Shown piece after piece: positions 48,771 to 60,043 of a stretch of 64,000 bases of DNA; positions within the stretch are counted from its first letter, which is position 1; each line of letters begins with the position of its first letter. The stretch lies in the NCBI GenBank assembly GCA_024220525.1, contig JAMYWO010000081.1:1-64000 (forward strand). Direction: 5' to 3'. The translations under genes and the position numbers were made by a program. Below the pieces are notes generated by a model, which worked only from the letters and a program-made list of their open reading frames with translations, did no database searches and had not been told where the DNA came from. Source of the DNA: Cochliopodium minus. Taxonomy: Eukaryota; Discosea; Himatismenida; Cochliopodiidae.

Positions 48771-51700
48771 TTAATTTGTATCGATCTCGCTATCAATTTC
48801 GTTCACAGGTTTGTCAAGCAACTTATTTTCATCATTAGTGTTGTCTTCATAATCTACAGTGATTTCAATGTCAAGGTATCTCCACCAGAAAAAATAAAGA
48901 AAAGTCGAAGTGGAAGCGAAAATGAGGAAAAAGATGAGTGCCTGAACCAGTTTGGCTACTATGAGACTCATTAAAAAACAAAAAAGAGAAACTTGCATGG
49001 GAATGGCCATGAAAATGGAATTGAAAATATCTAATGTGAAAAAAAAAATTTTAAAATTTTTTGTGAAATTTTTAAAACAAATTAACAAAATAGAAATAAA
49101 ATTTTTTAAAAAACATGAAAAAATAAACAAAAATAATGACAGAAAAAATTTATCAGGAATAGGATGAAAGCAGTTAACTAACTGCTGCAAAACAAACCCA
49201 TAGTTTTTTAAGATGATTTCCAAAAAGGATAAACAAAAGAGAATATAAACAAACAATTTTTTCAAAAAATAATGACAGAAAAAATAATTAAATTTTAATT
49301 TTATATAAAATAATGTTGTATTTTTAAAAAAAATGATAAAAAGAAATTTAAAATGTAAGAAAGAAGAAATTTTTTAAACCTCTGATGTGTTCATTTCTTA
49401 TTAGGACAAGCGTGTTACGGTCAACATTCATTTCTCTCGTGACACGCGACCAAAACAAAGGAGGTCTAACGATTGAATAAAACCTCATTAAAGACTTCAT
49501 CTCAGTGGAAGGAGCCACGATCATGCCAATAATCATTCCAAGAAAAGAACATGAGATTATGAAAAGAAAAGAATAATATTCGCTGATGTTTTTCAGTGCA
49601 GTGAACTTAATTATTGATCCTAGTCAAGAAAAGATTTTTAAAAAAAAAAATTTGAAAAAATAATTAAAAAATGAGAAAAAATAATTAAAAAATGAGAAAA
49701 AATTCAAAAAACAAATTTTTATTTAGCAAATTTAAAAATATTTTTTAAATTTTATTCATATTTCTGTTTTATTTTTTAAATTTATTTTAAATCTTATTCA
49801 TATTTAATTACCAATGATCCCAAACATTGTGGACAGAGAATAACCCAAGCCGTTGACCCTCCAAAAGAACCATTGTGCTACCATAGGAGCAAACACTCCG
49901 AGGCCAAGCGACATGTTAAGAAAATCTAAAGAAACAATAAAACGAAGAAAAAACAATTAAAATACAAAAATATAAGTATTAAAAAAAATAATAAATTAAA
50001 AATTATAATAATAAAATAAAAATAAAATAAGAAAATTTTAATAAAAAATAAAAATTAAAAATAATAAAAAAAAAAATCGTTAATAAATTATTTCTTTACC
50101 CCAAATTAAATTAATATTTGAAACAAACAAGCAAGGAAGAATTCCGAGTGCAGTTATTACAACAGATGTTAATTTCGAGATCTATTTGTTAAATATATTC
50201 AAAAAAAAAAATAGTTTTTAAAAATTTAAAAAAAAACAAAAATAAAAATGAAAATAAAACATAAATAAATATTTTACAAGAACAAGTTTTTTTTGTGAAG
50301 CCTTTTTATCGATGAAAGTGTGATAAATGTCTTCATTATTTCAAAAAGTTAGATTAAAAATAAAAAAAAAAAAAAAAAATCTTTTTTTACCCTCTAATAG
50401 AAATTTGATCAAAAAAATGGTTTTAAAAAAAAAAATTAATTGAAATTAATTAAAAAAATTTTTGAAACCAGAGAAATAAGCTGCGCCAGAGTTTAATGTG
50501 GAATCAAAGGTACTTGATGCAGCGCCTACTAATGCAGCAAAAACAAATCCCTTGAAGACTGTTGGCAAGCTGTCTACTACGTAGAACAAAACTTTTTCGG
50601 GGTTTTCGATGACAGTGTTTTGGGTTCCGTAATAAATTCCGCTCTTTAAAAAAAATTTTGAAAATATTAAATCATAAACCAAAAAAAAAACAAACAAACA
50701 AAAAATGAAATGAAATGAAAAATGAAAAATAGAAAAAAATGAAGAAAAAAATATAAACAAAAAAAATAAAAAATAATCTAAAATAAAAAATAAAAAATAA
50801 AAAATAAAAATAATGAAAAATAAAATATAAAAATAAAAAACAAACAACAAACAACAAATACACAAACGAATAAAAAAAAAATTTAAATGAACAATAAAGA
50901 AATAAATAAATAAAATATAAAATAAAAAACAAATAAACAAACGAAAAAATTCGTACAAGAACAAAAATGACGGTTACTGGCCAACGCAATGACAAAAGTG
51001 CAATCCATAAAACTGACATTTTAGCAGATTCTTTTTCGCTGCTTGTAGAGTTGAATCTAAAAAGTTTTTAAAAAATAAAAAATAAAAAAATTTAAAATAA
51101 ATAGTTACCTTTGGAGAAAATATCCCTTTGGACCACCCAATCCTTCCATTATTGTCTAATGAAAAAAAAATTATTAAAAAAAAATAAAAATAAGTATTTT
51201 TATTTTAAAATAATAAATTTAATTATTAAATAAAGTGATTAAACAATAAAATTTTAATGAATAAAAAATTAATAAAAATCAAAATAAAAATCAAAAAAAA
51301 AATAAAATTGTAATTAATAAAAAAATCAAAAATAATAATTAAATTAAAAAAATCAAAAAAAATAAAAATAAGAATAATTAATTAAAATATTTAATAAAAA
51401 ATTATAATTAAATAAATCAAAAAAAAAAATCAAAAAAAAAAATCCAAAAAAAATCCAAAAAAAAAATCAAAAAAAATAAAAATAAATACTTTCATCAAAT
51501 AAAAAGAAGAAACAGGGAAGATATAACTGTAGTTATAAAAAGTGGAATCATTAGGAATGTTGGGCACTTGCATCTTAGGAATTAAGTTGGTGAACTCATC
51601 CCAACTGTGAGGAACCAAAGAAAAATTTCCGTTTTTGAGAGGCACGCTGGTGAAGAAGTTGTTGGGAATCGAAATTTTAATTAGTGTGTAGATTGTCAAT

Positions 51701-52985
51701 GCGACGCAAATGATAAAAATTGTGAATCCCTGAAAAACATCTTTAGTTTAAAAAACATTTAAAATTAAATTTTTAATTATTTTTAATTTATATTTATATT
51801 TTAATTAAATTCAATTTTAATTTTAAATTTTAGGTAAATTTTTTTAAGTCTTTTTTTTTTTACCTGTCCACACGACTCCTTGTAAACCCGACGTAACCGT
51901 GTAAATTAGAGTAGTCACAGTGATGATCAAAGAACACCAAAACAAACTAGGAACTCCCAAAACTTTTTCAGGCCTTTAAAAAAAAATTTAAAATTTTTGA
52001 TTGGAAATTTAATTTATTTATTGATAAATTAAAATTTTTTTGTTGGAAATTTTTAATTTATTTATTGAAATTTTTTAATTTTAAAAATTTTTTTTTTTAC
52101 ATATTTAAAAAATGTTGGACAAACAACCCACTTCCTATGGAGAAATACGTGATTGAAAAAATGGTGGCAACAATGCTGGAAACTGCTGTTATTATCTTGC
52201 TTAGTTTGCCTTGCCAACCTGTACCAAATCTCATCGCATATAATTCTGACAAAGTCATTACTTTAAAAAAATTATTAAAAATAAAAAATAAAAATAAAAA
52301 AAACTTTTAAAACCTTTTGTTATTTATTCACAAAAATTCAATTTTAATTTTCTAAGTGATGTTTTTTTTCTATGATTACTTGATTTTACCTTCTTGTCCA
52401 TTTACTCAATATCATGAACAAAGCCAAACCCAATGTTACACCTCCTCTAAACTCAATGTAAAACCCATTGAGTCCTTTTAAAAAATGGAAATGAAATTTT
52501 GAAAAAAAAAAAAAAAAAAAATAAAAAAAAAAAAAATAATAATGTTTACCAAGAGAATATAATAATGCTGAATTGATTGCGGTTCCTATGGAATATCAAA
52601 TTGGAATTTTTATTGAAAAATTAATTTCCATATTTTTGAATTTTCAATTGAATTTTCTTTATTGTGAAATTTTCATACCCGAAATGTCTATATTTGAACT
52701 GATTCCAGAAGCTGCCAAAGCCCAAAAAGGGATGGTATTATTCCCTATAAAATTTTGAATCAATTGAGAAGTTGTATGATAGGCGAAAAAAATAAATATT
52801 TTTTATATTTTCAAATGATTCGATTTAATAGAATGTATGAAGGATGCATTTGATTTTGTTGAAATGATTTTACCCAGAAAATAGCTGTTCATGGTGTTCT
52901 CTGATTTCCTGGAGACATAAACACCAATAGCAATTACAATCAGCATATATACAACCACAATCACAATATCAACAACAGCCAACAT
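48771..52985 (-). CDS. SSF-family sodium/solute symporter
   Basis: A many-exon gene starting at 52985 (LAVVDIVIVVVYMLIVIAIG, then SRKSENTMNSYFLGK), the classic first helix and Ser/Arg loop of the sodium:solute symporter family. Further family blocks are NTIPFWALAASGISSNI, RGGVTLGLALFMILSKW, VMTLSELYAMRFGTGWQGK, SGLQGVVWT, TIMEGLGGPKGYFLQRF, VFAALVGAASSTFDSTLNSG and GVFAPMVAQWFFWRVNG. SSF proteins use the LeuT fold with about 13 helices and couple Na+ to uptake of sugars, amino acids, vitamins or iodide; the substrate cannot be told here. The C-terminus is an acidic cytoplasmic tail (DIEITVDYEDNTNDENKLL). Introns are short and T/A-rich; I did not resolve every boundary. Confidence 0.87.
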
Positions 52986-53119
52986 TGATAAATCAAAGAA
53001 AAATAAACGATTTCAATTTTATTTAAATGAAAAAATAAAAAATAAAATTAAAAAAATCAACAAATTTTATTCACAAAACAAAACACAACTAACAAAAAAT
53101 TAAAATGAAGTTATCGGAA

Positions 53120-55900
53120 TCATTTCTTTCCATTCTTTCTGACAGAGCCATTGATGAGCTTGTCAGTGTTGTTCCTCTGAAGGAACAAGTTGATGACAGG
53201 CAAATAATACAACCAAGAGCCATTCTTAGTCTGACTAACAGCGCCATTCGTAGTACGAACGGGCTTCTTAAAACCGTTCTTAGGCAAAGGATTTCTGTCA
53301 ATAGTAGTATCGCTAGTTGTCAAAAACTTTTTTTCAAAGTCGTCACGTTGAGTAGTTAGAACTTGGTTGTCTTCTGTCATCTTTGTGATTGTCTTGTTTG
53401 CTTTCTCCAAACTTTCTTTTAGTTCCAAGTTTTCTTGGAGGACGTTTTGATGGGAGGTGATGCGTTGCTCGTCGTACTTCTTGAGGATGGAGATCTGTTC
53501 GAGAAGCTCGAAGATCTTTTTCTCCTGCAAATCATGGAATTCGTCAGTGGTGGAAAGAGAACCCTCCGTTGAAGCAAACCTCTTCTTGATCTCGGAGATC
53601 TCCTCGCTTTCCTTCTTGAAAGATTCCTCCATCATCTGCTGTATGTTGATGTTCTGCTGCATGTTTTTGTTGATTTCTTGCTCCGTTTGGAGTTTGGAGA
53701 GATTATCGTTGAGAGATTTCTCCAGTTGGCTGATCTTCTTGTCTCTTTCGGACAATTGATTTCTCAGCTGGCAGATGATCTTGTTTGCTTCTTGATTCTG
53801 CTGCTGGGTAGTCTGAATCTCCTCGATCTTGCTCTGTACGATCAGATTGTAAGTCTCTTGGACCTCCGTGAGCTTCATCTCGTACAAAACTTGATTATCA
53901 ATGATTTTGCCATCGCTGGATAAGCATAAAGATTTTTCACTGAGACTCTTTTCCAAGAATTTGATTTTGAGGAGATAAAATTCATCCGATTTGTCCTTCT
54001 CCTCCATCAAAAACCCGATCTTCGAAGAGAGATTCTTGATGGCATCCTGTATCTGATGATTCTCCTCCTGCAACTTGGATTTATCCTTGATAAGTTGAGA
54101 TATCGTCTCCTTATACTTATGAACACCGCCCTTCTCCGATTTCTTCTTCTCCATCTCCTCTTCCTTCATGTGAACAAGATTTTTGTACTTAAGAACCTTT
54201 TCTTCAAGTTTATCCTTCTCCTGATACAAAGAATTCATGAGACTCTTCTTAAGTTGGAGATCCCTTTCCAACTGGAGGTTCTTGTCCTTCTGCTCCGACA
54301 AATCATTGTTAAGTTTTTCAATCTCATTGATTTGTTCATTAAACTGCTCCTCTAAAGATTCAATTTTTTCGGTCAACATTTTTTCTTTGTTATCTCTTTC
54401 TTCCTCTTTCTTCTTCTTCTCCCTCTCGCCCAAGATCTGCTTCTCAAAAGTCAAGTTACGTTCTTGGATCTGCATGATCTGCAGCTCCTGCTTCTTAAGC
54501 TTCTCCTTCATCTGATCATTCAACGAAGAAATCACTCCATTCTCTTTTTGTTGATTCGTTAATTGAGTCTTGAATTTATCAACTTGATCACAAAGGGATT
54601 GTTTCTCTTTCAGAAGTTTATCGAGGATTTCCAGCTGGATCTTCTCTCTTTTTGCTAGTTCGATCTTCTCCTTCTCCATCTTGATGGTCCTTTCTTCCAT
54701 CTTTCGCAAAGAGATCGATAGTTTGGTCTTATCAGTGGGGGAGAGATTATCGGTGTTTATATTCAATTTCTCTGTAAATCTCTCATTATTATTGGCTTGC
54801 AAGATTGGATATTGAGATTTGTTCAAATCTATGCCATTCAACTCTGATATATTGCTTATATTGCTCAAATTATTTATTCTATTGGTATTAATCTTATTAT
54901 TATCAATAGCATTCTTATTATTATTGATTATATTCTTATTGTTGTTGGTATTCTTATTGGCAGTAACGGTGATGGGATTCTTGATGGGATTATTGGAAGA
55001 AGTATTGATATTTGTGCTAACATTTTCAAGATTGCTTACATTGAGATCTGTAGTGTTGAATAACTTGCTGATATTGGAGATGTTGATCTCTAAGGGATCG
55101 ACTTTCTCCGATATGTTCTGCTTCTCGAGAGCATTCTTCCTCTGATTGATCTTCTCCCTAAGACTCTCTATTTTTTGTCTATTGATCAATGGAGATGAAG
55201 GTACATTCTTATCAATATCATTATTTTGTTGTAAATTATTCTTTACGTGGCTGATATTGTTATTATTTTTATTATTTTTATTATTTACATTTACAATTAC
55301 ATTTTGTGTTGAGGAGAGATTATTATTTGTATTATTATTTTTTACAGAGGTTGTTTCATTTACATTATTATTTGTCAGATTCATATCAGAGATATTGATT
55401 GATTGATTGGATTCCAACATTATTGAATCATTCGGATCTACCAGTATTATATTATTGACATCAGTTATATTCATTTTATTAACCATATTTTTATTGTTGA
55501 GCATTGAATCTTTGATGGATAATTCAGATGTATGCATATTATTGTTCATATTGAACATTCTCCTCTCATTTATTTTTTGTTTTAATCTTTCTATTTCTAC
55601 ACTATTAATTTTGCTATATCCATTCTTATTGGAGATAGATGTTCCATTTAAATGGCTGGATCCATTTGTTTGATTATATACACCATTTTTATGTTGAGAA
55701 ATCCCATTTGTTTGATGAATGCCATTTTTCTTCAACATATTCTCATTATGTTTCCCATTTAACAATAATGATCCATTCCCATTCTTAATTACACCATTAT
55801 TCATCTTAATTCCATTCTTATTCTGTATATCTTGATTATTTTCGTTCTTATGATACTTCTCTTTGATTATTCGATCTTTATCTAATACCTCTCCTTTCAT
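53120..55900 (-). CDS. Asn-rich coiled-coil protein, 926 residues, single exon
   Basis: An uninterrupted ORF, the longest without introns in the window. Residues 1-370 are Asn-rich and low in complexity, with repeated NGxxxxNG motifs. Residues about 375-870 form near-continuous coiled coil with heptads rich in Glu, Lys, Leu and Gln (for example EQFNEQINEIEKLNNDLSEQ). The C-terminal 55 residues return to NG motifs and contain a short hydrophobic patch (SWLYYLPVINLFL), too short for a certain membrane anchor. No kinesin, myosin or GRIP motif is visible. Likely a structural or tethering protein. Plus-strand ORFs across it are shadows. Confidence 0.85.
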   Translation of the reverse strand: MKGEVLDKDRIIKEKYHKNENNQDIQNKNGIKMNNGVIKNGNGSLLLNGKHNENMLKKNGIHQTNGISQHKNGVYNQTNGSSHLNGTSISNKNGYSKINSVEIERLKQKINERRMFNMNNNMHTSELSIKDSMLNNKNMVNKMNITDVNNIILVDPNDSIMLESNQSINISDMNLTNNNVNETTSVKNNNTNNNLSSTQNVIVNVNNKNNKNNNNISHVKNNLQQNNDIDKNVPSSPLINRQKIESLREKINQRKNALEKQNISEKVDPLEINISNISKLFNTTDLNVSNLENVSTNINTSSNNPIKNPITVTANKNTNNNKNIINNNKNAIDNNKINTNRINNLSNISNISELNGIDLNKSQYPILQANNNERFTEKLNINTDNLSPTDKTKLSISLRKMEERTIKMEKEKIELAKREKIQLEILDKLLKEKQSLCDQVDKFKTQLTNQQKENGVISSLNDQMKEKLKKQELQIMQIQERNLTFEKQILGEREKKKKEEERDNKEKMLTEKIESLEEQFNEQINEIEKLNNDLSEQKDKNLQLERDLQLKKSLMNSLYQEKDKLEEKVLKYKNLVHMKEEEMEKKKSEKGGVHKYKETISQLIKDKSKLQEENHQIQDAIKNLSSKIGFLMEEKDKSDEFYLLKIKFLEKSLSEKSLCLSSDGKIIDNQVLYEMKLTEVQETYNLIVQSKIEEIQTTQQQNQEANKIICQLRNQLSERDKKISQLEKSLNDNLSKLQTEQEINKNMQQNINIQQMMEESFKKESEEISEIKKRFASTEGSLSTTDEFHDLQEKKIFELLEQISILKKYDEQRITSHQNVLQENLELKESLEKANKTITKMTEDNQVLTTQRDDFEKKFLTTSDTTIDRNPLPKNGFKKPVRTTNGAVSQTKNGSWLYYLPVINLFLQRNNTDKLINGSVRKNGKK

Positions 55901-56541
55901 TTTTTTTTTTTGGAATTAAAAAAAATGTGAGTGTTATTTGTGTTGTTTGAATATCGAAATTTTTTTTTAATTTATTTTCACTTGTGTTTTAAAAAATATT
56001 TTAAATTCAAATAATTAAAAAACTGTTTTTTTTTTCTCCCACATTGTCATCCACATACAGTCAAAAATATGAAAAAATTGATCCATAAATCACACCTGTT
56101 CTTTTCAAATAATTAACCTAATTTTCAAAAAATTTATTTATTTTTAATACTCATTTCAAAAAAAATTCTATACAGTAAAAAAAAAAAAGATAAGGTATTC
56201 TATGAAATGAAATGCAATGTATCTCATCCAAAAAATATCTTGAACATTTTACCAGTTGAAGGATATTAAAAAAAAAAATTATATTCAAGAAATATCAGAA
56301 AAAAATGAATATTCAAAAGAATTTTCTCTTTTAAAAAAACCCCCGATCCAAAATCCGATATCTTAACATTTAAAAAAAAAAAAAATGGAGAATATGAAAA
56401 GAATTTGGAAAGTATAAAACCAATATAAAGGATGGAAAAAGGATTTATTTGACATAAATAATTCTTTGTTTTTGTTGAATATTTGAAATATTTTGATTTC
56501 TTTCCCTTTATTCAAGATGTAAAACTATTGATATTGTTTAT
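55901..56541. other. Intergenic region upstream of the coiled-coil gene
   Basis: About 640 bp, A/T-rich, with scattered short A runs and one CCCCCGATCC patch near 56340. It holds the coiled-coil gene promoter and the LSM7 3' end. No RNA gene or repeat is recognisable. Confidence 0.4.
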
Positions 56542-57096
56542 TCAGTTTTTATTGAAAGGATTTTCAATCTGTTCAGTTCCATGTACAGGGCAAATCAACA
56601 AAACATTTGGTCCTCGAGTAACAATTAATCCTAATTCTCTTGTTTCACCAGTTTTCTTATAAGGATCTTCAATATCTTGGATATAAGATCGTAGTATTTG
56701 AGAATAAATTAATATTTTAAAGAAGATTATGATATATTTTGTTTATATACCTCTTATTTGTTCCACACAATCATCCAATACAAGATTCAAGATAGTATCA
56801 AATCCCTTCAAGGTTCCAGTAACTATAATTTATCAAATTTTTTTGATAATATATTTGGTTTGGGTTAATAAAGAAATATTAACAACAAATATTACTTTAT
56901 ATATTCCACATTGTGATATAAAATTTTTTTTTTTAATAAACCTTCTCTTCCTCCAACAAATTTGACAATAACTGATTGATTAATCCATTTATTGAGATCC
57001 AAAATTGTTTCTTTTTGTTTATTATTGTTACTCTAAGAAATAATGAGAAATTAAAACAATCTTCCTTTTTTAAAAAATAAGTTGAATAAATACCAT
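56542..57096 (-). CDS. LSM7: U6 snRNA-associated Sm-like protein LSm7
   Basis: The start codon (57096-57094) forms an exon by itself, spliced to 57032-56942 and further short exons. The protein reads MSNNNKQKETILDLNKWINQ, SVIVKFVGGREVTGTLKGFD, TILNLVLDDCVEQIRDIEDP, RELGLIVTRGPNVLICPVHG and ENPFNKN. The Sm1 and Sm2 motifs (ILDL, GGRE, GTLKGFDTILNLVLD; LIVTRGPNVL) and the ENPF ending are specific to LSm7. LSm7 belongs to the LSm1-7 ring (mRNA decapping and decay) and the LSm2-8 ring (U6 snRNA). It starts 16 bp after the RRP45 stop on the same strand. Confidence 0.92.
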
Positions 57097-57112
57097 TTAA
57101 TTTTTTTTTTTT

Positions 57113-58941
57113 TTATTTTTTGGTTGATTTTTTCTTTTTGGTGGTTTTCTTCTTTTTGACGGTGATAGCAGAAGAGATATCAAACTCATCATCGTCATCA
57201 TTGGTGAGATCGATTTTTTGATCAGATGGGGTGATATTGACCAATTTGGTTGGAACATCCTTCTTTATAGGCTCTTCTTTCTTCTCAGTAACTTCAGGTT
57301 TTGTAAATTCAGATAAATGAGTCACTATGACGACTTCTTCACTTTCATCTGTGTCCTTTATTTCTTTAACTTTATTATCTTTATTGTTTTGATTGAGGAT
57401 CTTGTCATCTGTCTTTGTATCCATATCATTCTCTGAATTTTTAATTTCATCCTCTTCATCACTGCTTATATCTGGTGATCGAGGATTCAATAGAGCATCT
57501 GTATCATATTCACTTTCAATATCATCAAGATTGTTATCTAGACTGAGGATATTTGCTTTTTGCATTTTCATGTCTTCATTTACATTGAATGATTTATCAG
57601 TGAGTCTTTTTTTTATTTTGAAAAATATTTGTTGAGGAATAATTAAAAAATAATGGAGGGGATAGTTATCCAATTGATTTATCATTATGATATTGTATTC
57701 TGAATGAGTGATTCCACATTATAAAATTATAATATATTTATGTAAAAAAAGGAAATAAGGATCTTGCATGTTTGTTTGAAAACCCAATCTCAATATTTTA
57801 TGAATTAATTGTGTTATTTCTACTACTTTGACAGCAGCGATATGTGCACATTGTATGATTGTTTTAGGTTGTAATGGAATTCCTCCTATCTTTTGGATGG
57901 CGCATATCTCTTTGTGGATGTTCATGATGAAGGTTATTCTACCCAATGCTACCATCTCCTCTTTCAATGATGGATCAACAATGAAAATTGAAGCATCTTC
58001 ATTGTAAAACGCAAAGGTGATAGGAATAGGGATATGATTAACAGATATTCCTGTTGGATCTTTTTCATCAATAGGATACTTTCAAAAAAAAAAGATAATA
58101 AAATGATGTTTCTGAAATATATTTGAGGATGGCAAAGAGTGGATAATTATCATTCCATAAATAGTATCATAATAAATTTTCTTTTGAATGCTTACTATTT
58201 TTATATTATTTCCTGTAACCAATATGGATGGTCTTCTAAATTGAAGCAACCCAATAATAGTTCCGATCGAACAAGCATCCAAAAGATTCCCATCATCATC
58301 CAAAACTCTTATATCGCAACGGATAGACCATACTTTTTTTCCAGGAATGATACATAAGGCTTCAGGATCGATAGCCTTACTTTCTCTCAATCCTTTTTCA
58401 ACCATTCTTCCTATTTCAATTGTTTTTTCATCCCATCTTTTAAATATTTGAATGTTTTTTGTCAGAAATTTTAAATATAAAGTATATCTTGTTATATTCA
58501 GTAAATTATGAAGAATGTAATTTGATATTCATTTTTCTTATAGTTCTTTATTATGTTGATTTTTTTACTGATTATTTGTTGATGATGGTGTTGACATTGG
58601 TGATAAATCTATATTGAAATGAAACATTCCTTCTGTTGGTCTATTCTCTTTTGGTTCTACAATTTCTGCTTCAATTATAACCATTACCCTTTATAAAAAT
58701 ATATTATTTTTGAAGAAAAAATGAAGAAATGGAAAAAAATGTCAATGATAATCTTTAATGATTGTATTTTTAACCTTGTTTTTCCTAATTGTAATGATAT
58801 AATACCATTTCCTTCAAATGATATTTTTATATTTCTTACATCAAACAATCCTCTTCCATCTATTCTCAATTTATTCTCAATCAAGGAATTTAAAATGAAT
58901 TCATATTCATTATTACTCAAAAGGTCTTGTATCTCATTCAT
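57113..58941 (-). CDS. EXOSC9: Exosome complex subunit RRP45 (EXOSC9)
   Basis: The start at 58941 gives MNEIQDLLSNNEYEFILNSL, ENKLRIDGRGLFDVRNIKIS and LGKTRVMVIIEAEIVEPKEN, matching the conserved RNase PH-like start of RRP45. Later exons give KVWSIRCDIRVLDDDGNLLD, IGTIIGLLQFRRPSILVTG, PIPITFAFYNEDASIFIVDP and HKEICAIQKIGGIPLQPKTI. The C-terminal extension is acidic with a Lys-rich end (KKKKTTKKKKSTKK), as in other RRP45 proteins. It is a catalytically inert ring subunit of the RNA exosome, for 3'-to-5' RNA processing and decay. The last intron seems to use a GC donor (ACAT, then GCAAGA, near 57779), the only choice that keeps frame into the final exon. Confidence 0.93.
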
Positions 58942-59099
58942 TTTTTTATTATTAATTTTTCATTTTTTCACTTAAAAATTCATTCAAAGAAACTAATATT
59001 TTTGATTCGAAACTTGTCAGATATTCAGATTAGCATCAAAAAGGGATGTTAAAACTTCTTAACAATTCAAAGTTTATAAAATAATTTAAAAAAAATCAT

Positions 59100-59953
59100 A
59101 TGATAGATTTTTATATTAATTCTATAAACGTTATCAGAGCATCAGAGGATAAATCAAACACAAAAGTTACATCTATCAAGCAACAATCAGAAAATTCAAG
59201 CAATATGAACAAGAAATATGAAATCCCTATAAAAAATATTATCGATAAATATCAAGGGGAAACATCAACATCCATAGTTATAAACAAAAATTATCATTAT
59301 ACAGATCATACATCACCAAGCAATAGGTAAAATTATTTTTAATTTAATTTTTGATTTTAATTTTTCTTATCATGTTGAATTTCAAATAAAAAAGAATATA
59401 TACAATTGTTCATACTGAAAAAACAGTGAATGAAAACTGCTTAAAATTCTTCACAGGCATTGATATGCTCAAAAACATCACATCCTTGGAAGTTTCCCCC
59501 TCCTCATCTAAAGATTCGCCATTCTCCAAAGAAATCTTTTCAAAAATGCAAGATGTGACAGAGATGATGTTCACAAAAGAATTTATCTCAATCACCAAGA
59601 AAGAATCACCGAAATGGGAAACACTCAAACCACTCATCCTCAAATTGATCATCTCATTCAAGAAATCAAAGAAAAAGTTTGTTTCATCTGAAAGAGATTT
59701 TGCTCCTAAAGAAGTCATAGATGAAGATTCTCCCAAAATGATCGTAAAAGAAATTCTTAAGGACAAAATAAGATCTGAATTACTGATAAATGGGGCAGAT
59801 ATTGAACTTGTAGAGTTTGAAAATTTTATATTAACTTTAAAATTGAAGGGGTCTTACAAGAACTTTCCTTCCAAACAAGACTATCTAAGAAGAATATTGT
59901 TTAAAATTCTTACATTTTGTCTTGTGAAAATTAACTTTATTCATTTCTTGTGA
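59100..59953 (+). CDS. NFU1-like protein lacking the Fe-S cysteines, copy 1
   Basis: Two exons (59100-59326, 59395-59953), 261 residues. The first exon has no recognisable domain. The second follows the NFU1 plan: an N-terminal Nfu-type domain (VNENCLKFFTGIDMLKNITS; TEMMFTKEFISITKKES; WETLKPLILKLIISF) and the start of the C-terminal domain (IVKEILKDKIRSELLINGAD, IELVEFE, LTLKLKGSYKNFPS). Where true NFU1 has the cluster-binding Cys-x-x-Cys (GSCSGCPSS in the copy at 61541), this copy has GSYKNFPS, so neither Cys is present. The C-terminus then becomes a hydrophobic, probably random tail. It cannot bind the cluster in the usual way; it may be decaying or serve another role. Confidence 0.7.
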
Positions 59954-60043
59954 CAAGATCCTTTAATGGATGAATTTATTTAATTTTTGTTTTTCCTTTT
60001 TTGTATAAATTTCAAATATAAAAAATAAAATTGATTTGTAAAA

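Noticed and set aside
50446-51019. Two overlapping Phe-rich minus ORFs within the SSF gene
   Set aside because: Their hydrophobic N-terminal parts are intron translation. Only the short ends (VFAALVGAASSTFDS; SVLWIALLSLRWPV) are symporter exons.
53457-55673. Chain of plus-strand ORFs rich in Leu, Ile and Phe across the coiled-coil gene
   Set aside because: These are antisense shadows of the 926-codon minus ORF. Antisense of Asn/Lys/Glu codons gives Ile/Leu/Phe.
59395-59953. NFU-like copy 1 as a mitochondrial Fe-S scaffold with normal function
   Set aside because: Both cluster-binding cysteines are absent and the C-terminal 30 residues no longer resemble NFU1, so I did not assign the NFU1 symbol.
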